From contig CAIJXJ010000262.1 of the NCBI GenBank assembly GCA_903824575.1, positions 62,001 through 126,000 on the forward strand: a DNA stretch of 64,000 bases, in the 5' to 3' direction. The position numbers and the translations under genes are program-made. Shown here piece by piece: positions 18,712 to 27,683 of the stretch. This DNA is from an uncultured Methylobacillus sp. GTDB taxonomy: Bacteria; Pseudomonadota; Gammaproteobacteria; Burkholderiales; Methylophilaceae. How positions within the stretch are numbered: the first letter of the stretch is position 1; each line of letters starts with the position of its first letter. Under the pieces are notes generated by a model that was given only the letters and a program-made list of their open reading frames with translations, did no database searches and was not told where the DNA came from.

Positions 18712-19599
18712 CTAGATAATTTCTGCGATGATTTCTGCACGGCGCATGGCGTCGCGCAAGGTATCGTGATGTTGACTTGCCAGAGTTGTCAGTGGCAGGC
18801 GAATGCCGGGCAGAATCATGCCCATTTCGGCGACGACCCACTTGATCGGGATGGGGTTTGCTTCGACGAACAGTTTTTGATGAAGCGCGAACAGCTTGCG
18901 GTTGATTTCCCGCGCTAAGGTGATGTCATTCGCAAATGCAGCGATACACATTTCGTGCATCAGTCTGGGTGCGGCATTGGCGGTGACCGAAATGACGCCG
19001 TGCGCGCCGAGCAGCATGAGTGCCAGTGCGGAGGCGTCGTCACCGCTGTAGATGGCGAAGTCCGCCGGTGCGCGGTGTAGCAGGTCGGTGCCGCGTTCGA
19101 TGCCGCCAGTCGCATCCTTGATGCCGATGATGTTGGGAATGGCGGCGAGACGAAGTGTGGTGTCGTTGGTCAGATCACAGCCGGTGCGTCCCGGCACGTT
19201 GTAGAGGATCTGCGGGATGTCCACCGCTTCGGCTATCGTTTTGAAGTGCTGGTAAAGCCCCTCCTGAGTTGGTTTGTTGTAGTAGGGTGTTACAAGCAGG
19301 CAGGCATCCGCTCCGGATTCCTTGGCTTGCTGGGTCAGTTCGATGGCTTCACGCGTGCAGTTGGCGCCAGTGCCGGCGATCACCGGTACGCGCCCGGCAG
19401 CTTGCGCGACCGTGGTGCGGATCAGCAGGCAATGCTCGTCGAAATCCACGGTGGGGGATTCGCCGGTGGTGCCGACGATGACGATGCCGTCTGTGCCCTG
19501 CTCAATGTGAAAATCGATCAGCGTACGCAAGCGGGGAATATCGAGCGCACCCTCTGGCAGCATGGGCGTGACGATGGCGACTAGACTGCCTTTCAACAT
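18712..19599 (-). CDS. dapA: 4-hydroxy-tetrahydrodipicolinate synthase
   Basis: This 295-residue TIM-barrel aldolase condenses pyruvate with aspartate semialdehyde, the first committed step of lysine/diaminopimelate synthesis. It shows GTTGESPTV, YYNKPTQEGLYQHF, the YNVPGRTG motif with the catalytic tyrosine, and the Schiff-base lysine in GIKDATGG. The ATG at 19599 (MLKGSLVAIVTPM) has AGGA 7 nt upstream; earlier ATGs at 19605 and 19620 are weaker. bamC begins 8 bases after its stop. Confidence 0.97.
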   Translation of the reverse strand: MLKGSLVAIVTPMLPEGALDIPRLRTLIDFHIEQGTDGIVIVGTTGESPTVDFDEHCLLIRTTVAQAAGRVPVIAGTGANCTREAIELTQQAKESGADACLLVTPYYNKPTQEGLYQHFKTIAEAVDIPQILYNVPGRTGCDLTNDTTLRLAAIPNIIGIKDATGGIERGTDLLHRAPADFAIYSGDDASALALMLLGAHGVISVTANAAPRLMHEMCIAAFANDITLAREINRKLFALHQKLFVEANPIPIKWVVAEMGMILPGIRLPLTTLASQHHDTLRDAMRRAEIIAEII

Positions 19600-19873
19600 G
19601 GACATCCTGTGTTGGGTCATTAAACCTGATTATTCTAACCGAAACTGGCCATCGGCGTATTTCCATCAGGAAACAATTTCCATCACCAGGCCATAGATGC
19701 AATCGTTATTGGAATAGAACTAACTATTCTTTGGTGAGGCTCAATAGCCGGGTTTATAGTGCCAATTGTTTTACTTTTTTGCCATGATCCGCTTTCCCCG
19801 GTTCGTTGCAAGGTTGATGAAATGTGTGGCGCAGACGATAATTCACCCTTTAAACTAGACAGTCTGGTTGCCC

Positions 19874-20452
19874 ATGCTAGAAAGTTACATTCTGATATTG
19901 CTCGGCACCGTGTTCGTCAACAACATCGTGCTGGTCAAGATCCTGGGGCTTTGTCCCTTCATGGGGGTTTCCAAGAAGCTGGAAGCCTCTATTGGCATGG
20001 GCGCGGCGACCACTTTCGTGCTGACCATAGGTTCCGGCAGTAGTTACCTGATCAATCAATATCTGCTGGGACCCGATCTGTTCTATCTGCGCACCCTGTC
20101 CTTCATCGTGGTCATTGCCGGCATCGTGCAGTTCACCGAAATCGTGGTTGAGAAGACCAGTCCTGTGCTGTACCAGTTGCTTGGCATCTATCTGCCGCTG
20201 ATCACGACCAATTGTGCGGTGCTGGGCATCCCCTTGCTCAATGTGCAGGGTAACCACAATTTCATGCAATCCCTGCTATTCGGGTTCGGCGGTTCCGTGG
20301 GCTTCTCGCTGGTGCTGGTGCTGTTTGCCTCGATGCGAGAACGCATGGAAGCGGCCGATGTGCCCGGGCCGTTTAAGGGCTCGGCTATCGCCATGGTTAC
20401 GGCTGGGTTGATGAGCCTGGCTTTCATGGGATTCGCGGGGCTGATTCGCTGA
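19874..20452 (+). CDS. rnfA: Rnf complex subunit A
   Basis: This 192-residue integral membrane subunit has six hydrophobic helices. It contains [20 protein letters not shown] and [16 protein letters not shown], both signature segments. Conserved cysteines within the membrane bind the intramembrane [2Fe-2S] cluster shared with RnfE. I start at the ATG at 19874 ([11 protein letters not shown]), not the TTG two codons earlier, by analogy with RsxA. It heads the rnfABCDGE operon, which moves electrons between NADH and ferredoxin coupled to ion flow. The 274-base gap from dapA should hold its promoter; I saw no clear FNR or other operator there. Confidence 0.96.
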   Translation: MLESYILILLGTVFVNNIVLVKILGLCPFMGVSKKLEASIGMGAATTFVLTIGSGSSYLINQYLLGPDLFYLRTLSFIVVIAGIVQFTEIVVEKTSPVLYQLLGIYLPLITTNCAVLGIPLLNVQGNHNFMQSLLFGFGGSVGFSLVLVLFASMRERMEAADVPGPFKGSAIAMVTAGLMSLAFMGFAGLIR

Positions 20453-20453
20453 C

Positions 20454-21008
20454 ATGATGACGGCTTTGTTGGTCATGATTGGCCTGGCTTTGCTGCTGGG
20501 CATCGTGCTGGGTTATTCCGCACTCAAATTCAAGGTCGAGGGCGACCCCCTGGTCGACAAGATCGATGCCATTCTGCCGCAGACGCAATGCGGCCAGTGT
20601 GGCTTTCCCGGGTGCAAGCCATACGCCACAGCCATTGCCCATGGCGAGGCCGACATCAACCAGTGTCCGCCAGGCGGCGAGCCTGGCATGCGAGCTCTGG
20701 CTGATTTGCTGGGGGTGGAGCCCAAGCCTTTGAACGCCGAATGTGGCACACCGAAGCCAAAGTCGGTGGCGGTGATAGTTGAAAATCTGTGCATCGGTTG
20801 TACTCTCTGCATCCAGGCCTGTCCGGTAGATGCCATTCTGGGGGCGGCCAAACAGATGCATACCGTCATCGCCTCGGAATGCACCGGTTGCGAGTTGTGC
20901 TTGCCGCCGTGCCCGGTGGACTGCATCAGTATGGTCCCGATACCGGAAAAAGTGGATAACTGGAAATGGCGTTATCCCGTCATTGAGATTAAGTCTCTAG
21001 CCGTATGA
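20454..21008 (+). CDS. rnfB: Rnf complex subunit B, polyferredoxin
   Basis: This 184-residue subunit has one N-terminal membrane helix ([20 protein letters not shown]), a CGQCGFPGC cluster motif of the 4Fe-4S-type domain, and a double ferredoxin domain ([14 protein letters not shown] and [14 protein letters not shown]). It carries electrons to or from soluble ferredoxin on the cytoplasmic side. It starts 1 base after rnfA and its end overlaps rnfC by 4 nt, so translation is coupled. Confidence 0.96.
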   Translation: MMTALLVMIGLALLLGIVLGYSALKFKVEGDPLVDKIDAILPQTQCGQCGFPGCKPYATAIAHGEADINQCPPGGEPGMRALADLLGVEPKPLNAECGTPKPKSVAVIVENLCIGCTLCIQACPVDAILGAAKQMHTVIASECTGCELCLPPCPVDCISMVPIPEKVDNWKWRYPVIEIKSLAV

Positions 21009-22609
21009 TGAGCTTATTCAAATTTCATGGCGGCGTACATCCCCCTGAGCATAAGCTTAAGTCGACGGCGGCGCCGATCCGCAGTGTGACCATGCCACTT
21101 CGCCTGGTGTTGCCGTTGCGCCAGCATGTAGGCAATGTGGCGAAGCTCATGGTGGCGGTGGGGGACCACGTGCTGAAGGGCCAGTTGCTGGCGGCACCAG
21201 ATGGCATGATTTCGGCGGCGGTGCATGCGCCGACTTCCGGCACCATTGCCGCCATTGAAGAACGGTTGATCCCGCATGCTTCCGGTTTACCGGATCTGTG
21301 CATCACGCTCAATGCTGACGGTGAGGACCGATGGGGAGACCATCAACCGCTCGATTATCAGGCGCAGGAAAAGTCTGCCGTGCTGGATGCACTGCGTCTG
21401 GCAGGAGTGGTTGGCCTCGGCGGCGCCACCTTTCCGTCACACGTCAAGTTGCGTGCGGACGACGCGCATCCGGTGCTTACCCTGATTATTAATGGTGCAG
21501 AATGCGAGCCCTATATCACTTGCGATGATCTCTTGATGCGCGAACGTGCACTGGAAATCGTGCGCGGCATCGAAATCATGCAGTACCTGCTGGGAGCCAA
21601 GCACGCAATCATCGGCATCGAGGACAATAAGCCAGAAGCGGCTGCCGCCATGCGTCTGGCCTGTAGCCAGAATTCGATATCGATCACCGTGGCAACGGTA
21701 CCGACGCTGTATCCGGGTGGAGGCGCCAAGCAATTAATTAAAGTGTTGACCGGACTGGAAGTGCCAAGCGGTAAGTTGCCAACGACTATCGGCGTGCAAT
21801 GCTTCAATGTGGCAACGGCCTATACCGTGCATCGCTTCATCGATCACGGCGAACCGGTGATCTCACGGGTGGTGACCGTGACGGGTCGAGTGGCCCAGCC
21901 CGGCAACTATGAAGTGCCGCTTGGTATGGAGATATTCGACTTGGTGCAGGCTGCTGGCGGTACCGCGGATGATTCAAATGGCCTCGTCATGGGCGGGCCG
22001 ATGATGGGATTCAATCTGCCCTCCGGTCACGTGCCGGTGGTCAAGGGTACCAACTGCATCATCGCCTCAGCCCCTGCGTTGTTTGCGCCGCAACCGCCTG
22101 CCATGCCTTGCATCCGCTGCGCACGTTGCGCCGAGGTCTGTCCGGTCAATCTGCAGCCGCAGGAGTTGTACTGGTTTGCCCGCGCAGACAATTTCGAGAA
22201 GGCGCGCAGTTATGACTTGTTTGATTGCATCGAGTGCGGTTGCTGTAGCTATGTCTGTCCCAGTCGCATCCCGCTGGTGCAGTATTACCGCTATGCCAAA
22301 AGTGAAATTTTGGCGTCAGATAAGGCGCGTCAAGCGGCGAATGTGGCGCGCGAGCGCAATGAATTGCGCCTCGCTCGCATTGCCCGCGAGAAGGAAGAAC
22401 GCGCGGCCAAACATGCCGAGCGGGCGGTTGGTGCCAGGGCAGAAGCAGGAGGTGATGCCAAGCAGGCCGCTATTGCCGCTGCGATGGCTCGCGCCGAGGC
22501 ACAGAAGGCAGAAATCGTGCCGCAGAACGTGACGGATCTGTCGCCCTTAGTCGCGACCGAGATCAAAGCCATTGATGCCCGTCGCGGCAAGGTTGATGAC
22601 CGTGATTGA
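21005..22609 (+). CDS. rnfC: Rnf complex subunit C, NADH/FMN subunit
   Basis: This 534-residue subunit has an N-terminal barrel-sandwich part ([13 protein letters not shown]), the NADH/FMN domain ([29 protein letters not shown]), and two [4Fe-4S] motifs, [12 protein letters not shown] at about 367 and [12 protein letters not shown] at about 406. The tail after about residue 430 is Ala/Glu/Lys/Arg-rich and probably helical, as in many proteobacterial RnfC proteins. A 128-base gap with an inverted repeat separates it from rnfD, the only break in the operon. Confidence 0.96.
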   Translation: MMSLFKFHGGVHPPEHKLKSTAAPIRSVTMPLRLVLPLRQHVGNVAKLMVAVGDHVLKGQLLAAPDGMISAAVHAPTSGTIAAIEERLIPHASGLPDLCITLNADGEDRWGDHQPLDYQAQEKSAVLDALRLAGVVGLGGATFPSHVKLRADDAHPVLTLIINGAECEPYITCDDLLMRERALEIVRGIEIMQYLLGAKHAIIGIEDNKPEAAAAMRLACSQNSISITVATVPTLYPGGGAKQLIKVLTGLEVPSGKLPTTIGVQCFNVATAYTVHRFIDHGEPVISRVVTVTGRVAQPGNYEVPLGMEIFDLVQAAGGTADDSNGLVMGGPMMGFNLPSGHVPVVKGTNCIIASAPALFAPQPPAMPCIRCARCAEVCPVNLQPQELYWFARADNFEKARSYDLFDCIECGCCSYVCPSRIPLVQYYRYAKSEILASDKARQAANVARERNELRLARIAREKEERAAKHAERAVGARAEAGGDAKQAAIAAAMARAEAQKAEIVPQNVTDLSPLVATEIKAIDARRGKVDDRD

Positions 22610-22616
22610 AAAACAT

Positions 22617-22722
22617 ATAACCACGGGGAAAACCTTTGCGTTTTATGCTTCTGGACACAAATCATATGAGTCTATATGGAATGATTCTAGTCTTAAGTTT
22701 ACCCTGTTCTCCCCGTGGTTAT
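22617..22722. repeat. Long-range inverted repeat in the rnfC-rnfD gap
   Basis: A 13-base arm ATAACCACGGGGA (22617-22629) is the exact reverse complement of 22710-22722; pairing continues past one mismatch inward. The 80-nt interior is AT-rich, unlike the neighbouring genes. It sits inside the only large gap of the rnf operon. It could be a small mobile-type insertion, or an RNA structure that changes expression between rnfABC and rnfDGE. Confidence 0.65.
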
Positions 22723-22737
22723 TATTGAGATCTTAAG

Positions 22738-23754
22738 ATGAACCAAGCGCCCTACATTTCCGCCAGTCCCAGCGTCACCAGTATCATGCTGCGCGTGTTG
22801 TTGGCTTTGGTGCCGGGTATTGCGGCCTATGTCTGGGTCTATGGTTCAGGCGTACTGGTGAGCCTCGCGTTGGCGAGTATTACGGCGTTGGGGTCAGAGG
22901 CCATCTTGCTGCATTTCCGTCAGCGCCCGTTGATGCCTTTCCTGATGGATGGCAGCGCGCTGCTGACAGCCTGGTTGCTGGCTTTGGCATTGCCGCCGCT
23001 GGCGCCATGGTGGCTGGTGGTGGTCGGTACCTTGTTTGCGATTGTCATCGCCAAGCAGTTGTATGGCGGTCTCGGCTACAACCCTTTCAATCCGGCCATG
23101 GTGGGCTATGCCGTGCTCTTGATCTCATTCCCGGCGATCATGACGCAGTGGCCTGTGCCGCTGGCCTTGGCGCATGCGCAATTGGGATTTTTAGATCAGC
23201 TGCATTTCATTTTTACGCAGGCGCTACCGGGCGGCGTGACGCTTGACGCCATCAGTTCCGCGACACCTCTCGATTACCTGAAGACCCAGCTCAAGCTGCA
23301 GCACAGTGTTGGCGATATCCTGCATGCTCCCGTGTTCGGTGCCCTGGGTGGCCGTGGTTTTGAGGTGGTGGCGGGTGCCTACTTGCTGGGTGGACTTTAT
23401 CTGTTGCAACAGCGCATCATCAGCTGGCATATCCCGACGGCTTTCCTGCTGACTCTGGCCGTGCTGGCTGCTGGATCCCATCTGGCGGATCCCGCTCAGC
23501 ATGCGGGAGCTGCCTTCCATCTGTTCAGCGGCGCCTCCATGCTGTGCGCATTCTTTATCGCCACCGACCCTGTCAGCGGGCCGACCACGCCGCGCGGAAA
23601 GCTGCTGTTTGCCACCGGTGTCGCGTTGTTGACCTGGCTGATTCGCAGCTATGGCGGTTACCCGGATGGCGTGGCATTCGCCGTGTTGTTGATGAATATC
23701 TGCGTGCCCCTGATCGACGCGGCCACCCAGCCACGGGTATTCGGCCATGAGTGA
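22738..23754 (+). CDS. rnfD: Rnf complex subunit D
   Basis: This 338-residue polytopic membrane protein has about nine or ten helices. It shows SPSVTSIMLRVLLALVPG, the GGLGYNPFNPAMVGYAVLLISFP block typed in shorter parts as GLGYNPFNPAM, and the covalent-FMN site in ISSATPLDYLK, where the Thr carries flavin by known RnfD chemistry. ATDPVSGPTTPRGK near the C-terminus is also conserved. The end overlaps rnfG by 8 nt. Confidence 0.96.
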   Translation: MNQAPYISASPSVTSIMLRVLLALVPGIAAYVWVYGSGVLVSLALASITALGSEAILLHFRQRPLMPFLMDGSALLTAWLLALALPPLAPWWLVVVGTLFAIVIAKQLYGGLGYNPFNPAMVGYAVLLISFPAIMTQWPVPLALAHAQLGFLDQLHFIFTQALPGGVTLDAISSATPLDYLKTQLKLQHSVGDILHAPVFGALGGRGFEVVAGAYLLGGLYLLQQRIISWHIPTAFLLTLAVLAAGSHLADPAQHAGAAFHLFSGASMLCAFFIATDPVSGPTTPRGKLLFATGVALLTWLIRSYGGYPDGVAFAVLLMNICVPLIDAATQPRVFGHE

Positions 23755-24400
23755 ATCCATGATCAAGCATGCATTTTCTACTGCTGGCATCATGATCGGT
23801 TTCACCGTCATTGGAACCGTGCTACTGGCGGCGACTTATTTTTCCACGCGCTTACCCATTGCCGACAGCGAACGCGCTTCCAAGTTGCGTTTAATTGAAC
23901 AGGTGTTGCCACCGGCCTTGCATGACAATGATTTGTTGAAGGACGGCATTGCCATGGCAGCTGGCGGAGAGTTAGGCAATCGGGATGAGACCACTGCCTA
24001 CCGCGCTCGACTTAATGGCCAGCCGGCTGCCGTGGTGCTGGAAGCTACAGCCCCGGATGGTTATAGTGGTGACATCAGGCTGTTGATCGCGGTGCGGGCC
24101 GATGGCGAATTGTCCGGGGTGCGTGTGCTGGCCCACAAGGAGACGCCGGGCTTAGGCGATTATATTGATATCGCGCATGGTAATTGGATTAGACGGAGCT
24201 TTGATGGCCAGTCGCTGGCCAAAACAAAGGACGCGTTGTGGCACGTGAAGAAGGACGGCGGCAGTTTCGATTTTATGGCCGGCGCTACCATTACGCCGCG
24301 CGCCGTCATTAAGGCTGTTCACAAGACGCTCACCTATTTCGCGGCGCACCGCGAGCAATTGTTCGAGGCGCAATCGGCGAAGGAGAAGGACCATGAATAG
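23747..24400 (+). CDS. rnfG: Rnf complex subunit G
   Basis: This 217-residue subunit has one N-terminal helix (AGIMIGFTVIGTVLLAATYF) and a periplasmic FMN-binding domain. The flavinylation motif reads FMAGATITPRAV; the Thr of GAT-I-T should hold FMN through a phosphoester bond placed by ApbE, which is not in this window. ETPGLGDYI is the other conserved segment. Its end overlaps rnfE by 8 nt. Confidence 0.95.
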   Translation: MSESMIKHAFSTAGIMIGFTVIGTVLLAATYFSTRLPIADSERASKLRLIEQVLPPALHDNDLLKDGIAMAAGGELGNRDETTAYRARLNGQPAAVVLEATAPDGYSGDIRLLIAVRADGELSGVRVLAHKETPGLGDYIDIAHGNWIRRSFDGQSLAKTKDALWHVKKDGGSFDFMAGATITPRAVIKAVHKTLTYFAAHREQLFEAQSAKEKDHE

Positions 24401-25067
24401 CAGGGAAATCATCAATAACGGCTTGTGGAAGCAGAACCCGGGCATGGTGCAATTGTTGGGCATGTGCCCGACCTTGGCGGTGACCAGCAGCGTGGTCAAT
24501 GGCTTGAGTCTGGGCCTCGCGACCGCTTTCGTGATGGCGGCCAGTAATGCTTCGGTGTCGCCGATCCGGCGCTGGGTGCCGGGCGAAATCCGCATTCCGG
24601 TATTCATTCTGATCATCGCCGCCCTGGTCACGGTGATCGACCTCGGCATGCATGCCTATCTGCAGGCCCTGCACGCGGTGCTGGGCATCTTCATCCCGCT
24701 GATCGTAACCAACTGCATTGTGCTGGCGCGGGTGGAGGCCTTTGCCGCCCGTAACGACACCGGGCCTTCCGCTTTGGATGGCCTGATGATGGGGCTGGGC
24801 TTGACTCTGGTGCTCACGGTATTGGGCGGCATGCGCGAGTTGGTGGGTCACGGTACCTTATTGTCTGGTATCGATCTCGCTCTAGGCACCGCTGCCAAGC
24901 AATTCGTGCTGACGATTGTACCGAACTATCATGGTTTTCTGCTCGCCATCCTGCCCCCCGGCGCGTTCATCGGCCTATCCTTGCTGATCGCCGGACGTAA
25001 CTGGATGGAGAGTCGCAAGAGCGTCGAACAGGCTTCTCCAGCGGTTGCCCTCGCTGCAGGGCACTGA
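24393..25067 (+). CDS. rnfE: Rnf complex subunit E
   Basis: This 224-residue membrane subunit is homologous to RnfA but inverted in topology, with six helices. It has NNGLWKQNPGMVQLLGMCP, IPVFILIIAALVTVIDL and FIPLIVTNCIVLARVEAFA. The membrane cysteines (GMCP, TNC) pair with those of RnfA for the intramembrane iron-sulfur cluster. It is the last rnf gene; nth starts 12 bases after its stop. Confidence 0.96.
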   Translation: MNSREIINNGLWKQNPGMVQLLGMCPTLAVTSSVVNGLSLGLATAFVMAASNASVSPIRRWVPGEIRIPVFILIIAALVTVIDLGMHAYLQALHAVLGIFIPLIVTNCIVLARVEAFAARNDTGPSALDGLMMGLGLTLVLTVLGGMRELVGHGTLLSGIDLALGTAAKQFVLTIVPNYHGFLLAILPPGAFIGLSLLIAGRNWMESRKSVEQASPAVALAAGH

Positions 25068-25079
25068 GCACCTGTTCAG

Positions 25080-25718
25080 ATGAATGCCGACCAGCGTCGC
25101 GAGATCTTTCGGCGCTTGGCGCTGTCTATTCCTGATCCCAGAACTGAACTCAATCACGCCAGCACTTTTGAGCTGCTGGTTGCGGTGATTCTCTCGGCGC
25201 AGGCCACCGACAAGGGGGTCAATCTCGCCACCAATCGTCTGTTTGCGGACGCCAGTTCACCACAGGCTGTGCTGGCGCTGGGGGTGACGGGGCTCGAAGC
25301 TTATATTAACAGCATTGGTCTCTATCACGGCAAGGCGAAACACATCATCGAAACCTGCCGTCTCTTGATCGATCGTCATGGCGGTCAGGTGCCTGATTCG
25401 CGCGCAGCGCTGGAAGCGTTGCCGGGTGTGGGCAGGAAGACCGCCAATGTGATCCTCAATACCGCTTTCGGTCACCCGGTCATTGCGGTGGACACCCATA
25501 TTTTCCGGCTGGGGAATCGCATTGGTATCGCGCCCGGGAAAACGCCTCTGGCGGTCGAACAGAAACTCACGAAGTCCACGCCGCCGGAATATTTGCCGGA
25601 CGCCCATCATTTGCTGATTCTACATGGACGCTATGTGTGCACTGCGCGCGCACCAAAATGTGGGACATGCGTGATCCGGGATCTGTGTGAATACAAGTCC
25701 AAGGGGCCGGCTACATGA
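25080..25718 (+). CDS. nth: Endonuclease III
   Basis: This 212-residue bifunctional DNA glycosylase/AP lyase removes oxidised pyrimidines. The helix-hairpin-helix LPGVGRKTANVIL contains the catalytic lysine, and VDTHIFRLGNR contains the catalytic aspartate. The C-terminal [4Fe-4S] loop CTARAPKCGTCVIRDLC has the family C-X6-C-X2-C-X5-C spacing. It directly follows rnfE, as in E. coli. Confidence 0.97.
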   Translation: MNADQRREIFRRLALSIPDPRTELNHASTFELLVAVILSAQATDKGVNLATNRLFADASSPQAVLALGVTGLEAYINSIGLYHGKAKHIIETCRLLIDRHGGQVPDSRAALEALPGVGRKTANVILNTAFGHPVIAVDTHIFRLGNRIGIAPGKTPLAVEQKLTKSTPPEYLPDAHHLLILHGRYVCTARAPKCGTCVIRDLCEYKSKGPAT

Positions 25719-26803
25719 AGGTGGCAACAGGCCTTGCCACTGGCCGCGAGGCCAGCTCTTCACTTGCGCGTGATGCGGTGTTGCAGGCTATGCGCGCCGC
25801 CGACCTGACTATAGCCAACAGCGTGTTGCTGTTTCTGACTTCCGAATTCGCCCGCGATCCCGGTCCCGCCCTGCGCGCGGCAGCGGCCGCAGCCAGTTGC
25901 CTGGAGGTGATGGGTTGTTCTGTTTCGGGCCTGTTTACCGAACAGAACTGGGTAGTAGATGGCCCGGCTGCGGCCGCCATGGTATTCGGCGGCGCGGTCA
26001 GCCTGATGCCGATGTTTAAAGTGGAGGCAGGGCACCCACTGCTGGCCCTGGCTGCGCCCAGCGGCATTAATATCAGCTGGCTGGCCAAGTCTGGCCTGCG
26101 TTTTGGCGGAGTTTCCGGGGATGCTACAGGTCAGGGTCCATTTTCCGTGTGGCAGCATGGCAAGGGGGTGCCGGTCGGCCATTGCGAGGCTGCATTCTAC
26201 GGGGTAGAGGGGGTGATTGGCGTATCGCATGGTGTGCGGATGTTGTCTGAGCCGGGCTTGGTCACCGCTGCACAGGGTTATGACCTGATGTTTCTTGAGG
26301 GAAAGCCGGCACTGGATAGTTTGCAGCGTGCCTACGAGGGTAGGCGGGGTGCTAACGGCGATGCCCTGCCCATGCATCGCCTGATGATGGGAATGGCCGA
26401 CAGCCTCGAGTCTGCGCTGCACGGGGATTACCGTCTGACGGCCTTGGTCTGTGCCAACGAAAGTGAACGTTCGGTTACTTTGACGGCTCGCCTCCAGCCG
26501 GGGCAGTTTGTGTTCTGGTTGTTGCGCGAACCCGATGCGGCGCAGCGCGATCTCGAAGTGACCGTGACACGCCTGCAACAGCAGTTGTCGGCGCCCTCGG
26601 ATTTTGGCCTGCTGTTTTCCTGCCTGGGGCGAGGTCCTTATTTTTACGATGGTGTGGATCGCGATCTCGACCTGTTGCAGCAACGACTGCCCGGCATGCC
26701 CTTGATTGGCTTTTATGGTAACGGCGAAATTGCACCGGTGAACGGCGTAAACGAATTGCTGCAATATTCCGCCGTGTTAGGATTGTTCCATGGCACTGTT
26801 TAA
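25715..26803 (+). CDS. FIST domain protein
   Basis: This 362-residue protein matches the FIST N plus FIST C architecture, an intracellular ligand-sensing module. N-terminal part: LLFLTSEFARD, CLEVMGCSVSGLFTEQ. C-terminal part: LLFSCLGRGPYFYDG and GMPLIGFYGNGEIAPVNG, the FIST C end motif. It overlaps nth by 4 nt and the next gene by 14 nt, so it is cotranslated with the rnf-nth operon. No kinase or cyclase output is fused. The ligand is unknown; family members were proposed to bind small molecules such as amino acids. Confidence 0.9.
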   Translation: MKVATGLATGREASSSLARDAVLQAMRAADLTIANSVLLFLTSEFARDPGPALRAAAAAASCLEVMGCSVSGLFTEQNWVVDGPAAAAMVFGGAVSLMPMFKVEAGHPLLALAAPSGINISWLAKSGLRFGGVSGDATGQGPFSVWQHGKGVPVGHCEAAFYGVEGVIGVSHGVRMLSEPGLVTAAQGYDLMFLEGKPALDSLQRAYEGRRGANGDALPMHRLMMGMADSLESALHGDYRLTALVCANESERSVTLTARLQPGQFVFWLLREPDAAQRDLEVTVTRLQQQLSAPSDFGLLFSCLGRGPYFYDGVDRDLDLLQQRLPGMPLIGFYGNGEIAPVNGVNELLQYSAVLGLFHGTV

Positions 26804-27227
26804 TCCCAGTCGCGATCAGGTGCGCCAGTTCTTTTTTGAGGTCTGGCGCAAATATCGCGCCGTTGAACCTTTGACCCCGCTTGAGCGCATGGCGGTGCAG
26901 GTGGTGTTGATGCACGCCGAATACCAGCCGGTGCTCGATGCCCCGGAGAAATATCTGGAGCGGGAATATTTTCCGGAAAATGGCGAGACTAACCCTTTTC
27001 TGCATATGAGCTTGCATCTGTCCATCCTGGAGCAGCTTTCCATTGATCAGCCGCCCGGCATCGCTGTCGCCTATCAGGCGTTGCGGCAAAGACATGGCGA
27101 CGAGCACCCGGCGCAGCATGACTTGATGGACTGCTTGGCCGAGACGCTCTGGCAGGCGCAGCGTGCCGGGGCGCCGCCGGATGGAGCGGCCTATCTGGCG
27201 CGCATGCAAACTATGGTAGTGCGCTGA
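26790..27227 (+). CDS. DUF1841 family protein
   Basis: This 145-residue protein begins MALFNPSRDQVRQFFFEVW and contains PLERMAVQVVLMHAEYQP, NPFLHMSLHLSILEQLSIDQP and HDLMDCLAETLWQAQ, the recognisable core of DUF1841. It has several conserved histidines (HAEY, HMSLHL, HD) but no assigned activity. It is the last gene of the rnf-nth-FIST unit and converges on the zinc-ribbon gene 8 bases away. Confidence 0.88.
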   Translation: MALFNPSRDQVRQFFFEVWRKYRAVEPLTPLERMAVQVVLMHAEYQPVLDAPEKYLEREYFPENGETNPFLHMSLHLSILEQLSIDQPPGIAVAYQALRQRHGDEHPAQHDLMDCLAETLWQAQRAGAPPDGAAYLARMQTMVVR

Positions 27228-27235
27228 GCCGTCAC

Positions 27236-27427
27236 TCAGGTCACGATGGCTTTTTGCAAGGACTCGGCTTGCCTGTCCTTGCAGCGTTTGCAGATCCAGC
27301 GCTGATGCAGTTTATCCTCTGAGATGACCTGCATGCCCCCAGTTGCGGGGCAGGAATCCCGACACTGGGTGCAGAATTTGTCGCCTGGCTGCCTTGAGGG
27401 CACCCATTGATCCGAGCTTTTAGTCAT
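27236..27427 (-). CDS. Small zinc-ribbon-like protein, 63 residues
   Basis: The peptide has a CTQCRDSC cluster near residue 19 and CKRCK near residue 47, spaced like a zinc ribbon with two CxxC knuckles. No enzymatic domain is visible. AGGCAAG lies before the ATG at 27427. It lies 61 bases downstream of iscX on the same strand and might belong to the same transcript. I do not recognise a named family. Confidence 0.6.
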   Translation of the reverse strand: MTKSSDQWVPSRQPGDKFCTQCRDSCPATGGMQVISEDKLHQRWICKRCKDRQAESLQKAIVT

Positions 27428-27488
27428 GACTTGCCTGAAGCTGCATTAAAACTCCATCATACCCCCCCAGTTGCCGGCTTTGTTTTGT

Positions 27489-27683
27489 TTAACTGGCTTC
27501 GTCTATCCATGCCTGCTGAATAGCTTCCAGTACTTTTTCGCCGCCACGCTGGTGGTCGTCGTCAAAGTCATCCAGTTCGACGACATAGTTATGCAGGTCG
27601 ACGAATCGAATGGTGTTGGGATCAACCTCCGGGTGCCGATCGAACAATTCTTCCGCAATTCTTTGTACATCAGTCCATTTCAT
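27489..27683 (-). CDS. iscX: IscX/YfhJ iron-sulfur assembly accessory protein
   Basis: This 64-residue acidic protein matches IscX: MKWTDVQRIAEELFDRHPEVDP, VDLHNYVVELDDFDDD, EKVLEAIQQAWIDEAS. IscX binds IscS and iron and modulates cluster assembly. Unusually it is not in an isc operon; it overlaps the stop of the flavin reductase gene by 4 nt and so is coupled to it. Confidence 0.94.
   Translation of the reverse strand: MKWTDVQRIAEELFDRHPEVDPNTIRFVDLHNYVVELDDFDDDHQRGGEKVLEAIQQAWIDEAS

Noticed and set aside
23224-23811. 195-codon minus-strand frame
   Set aside because: Antisense to rnfD/rnfG; Gln/Arg/His-rich as expected for the reverse of a membrane-protein gene.
25760-26764. 334-codon minus-strand frame
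   Set aside because: Fully antisense to the FIST gene, whose motifs are clear; the frame is His/Gln-rich and unlike any family.
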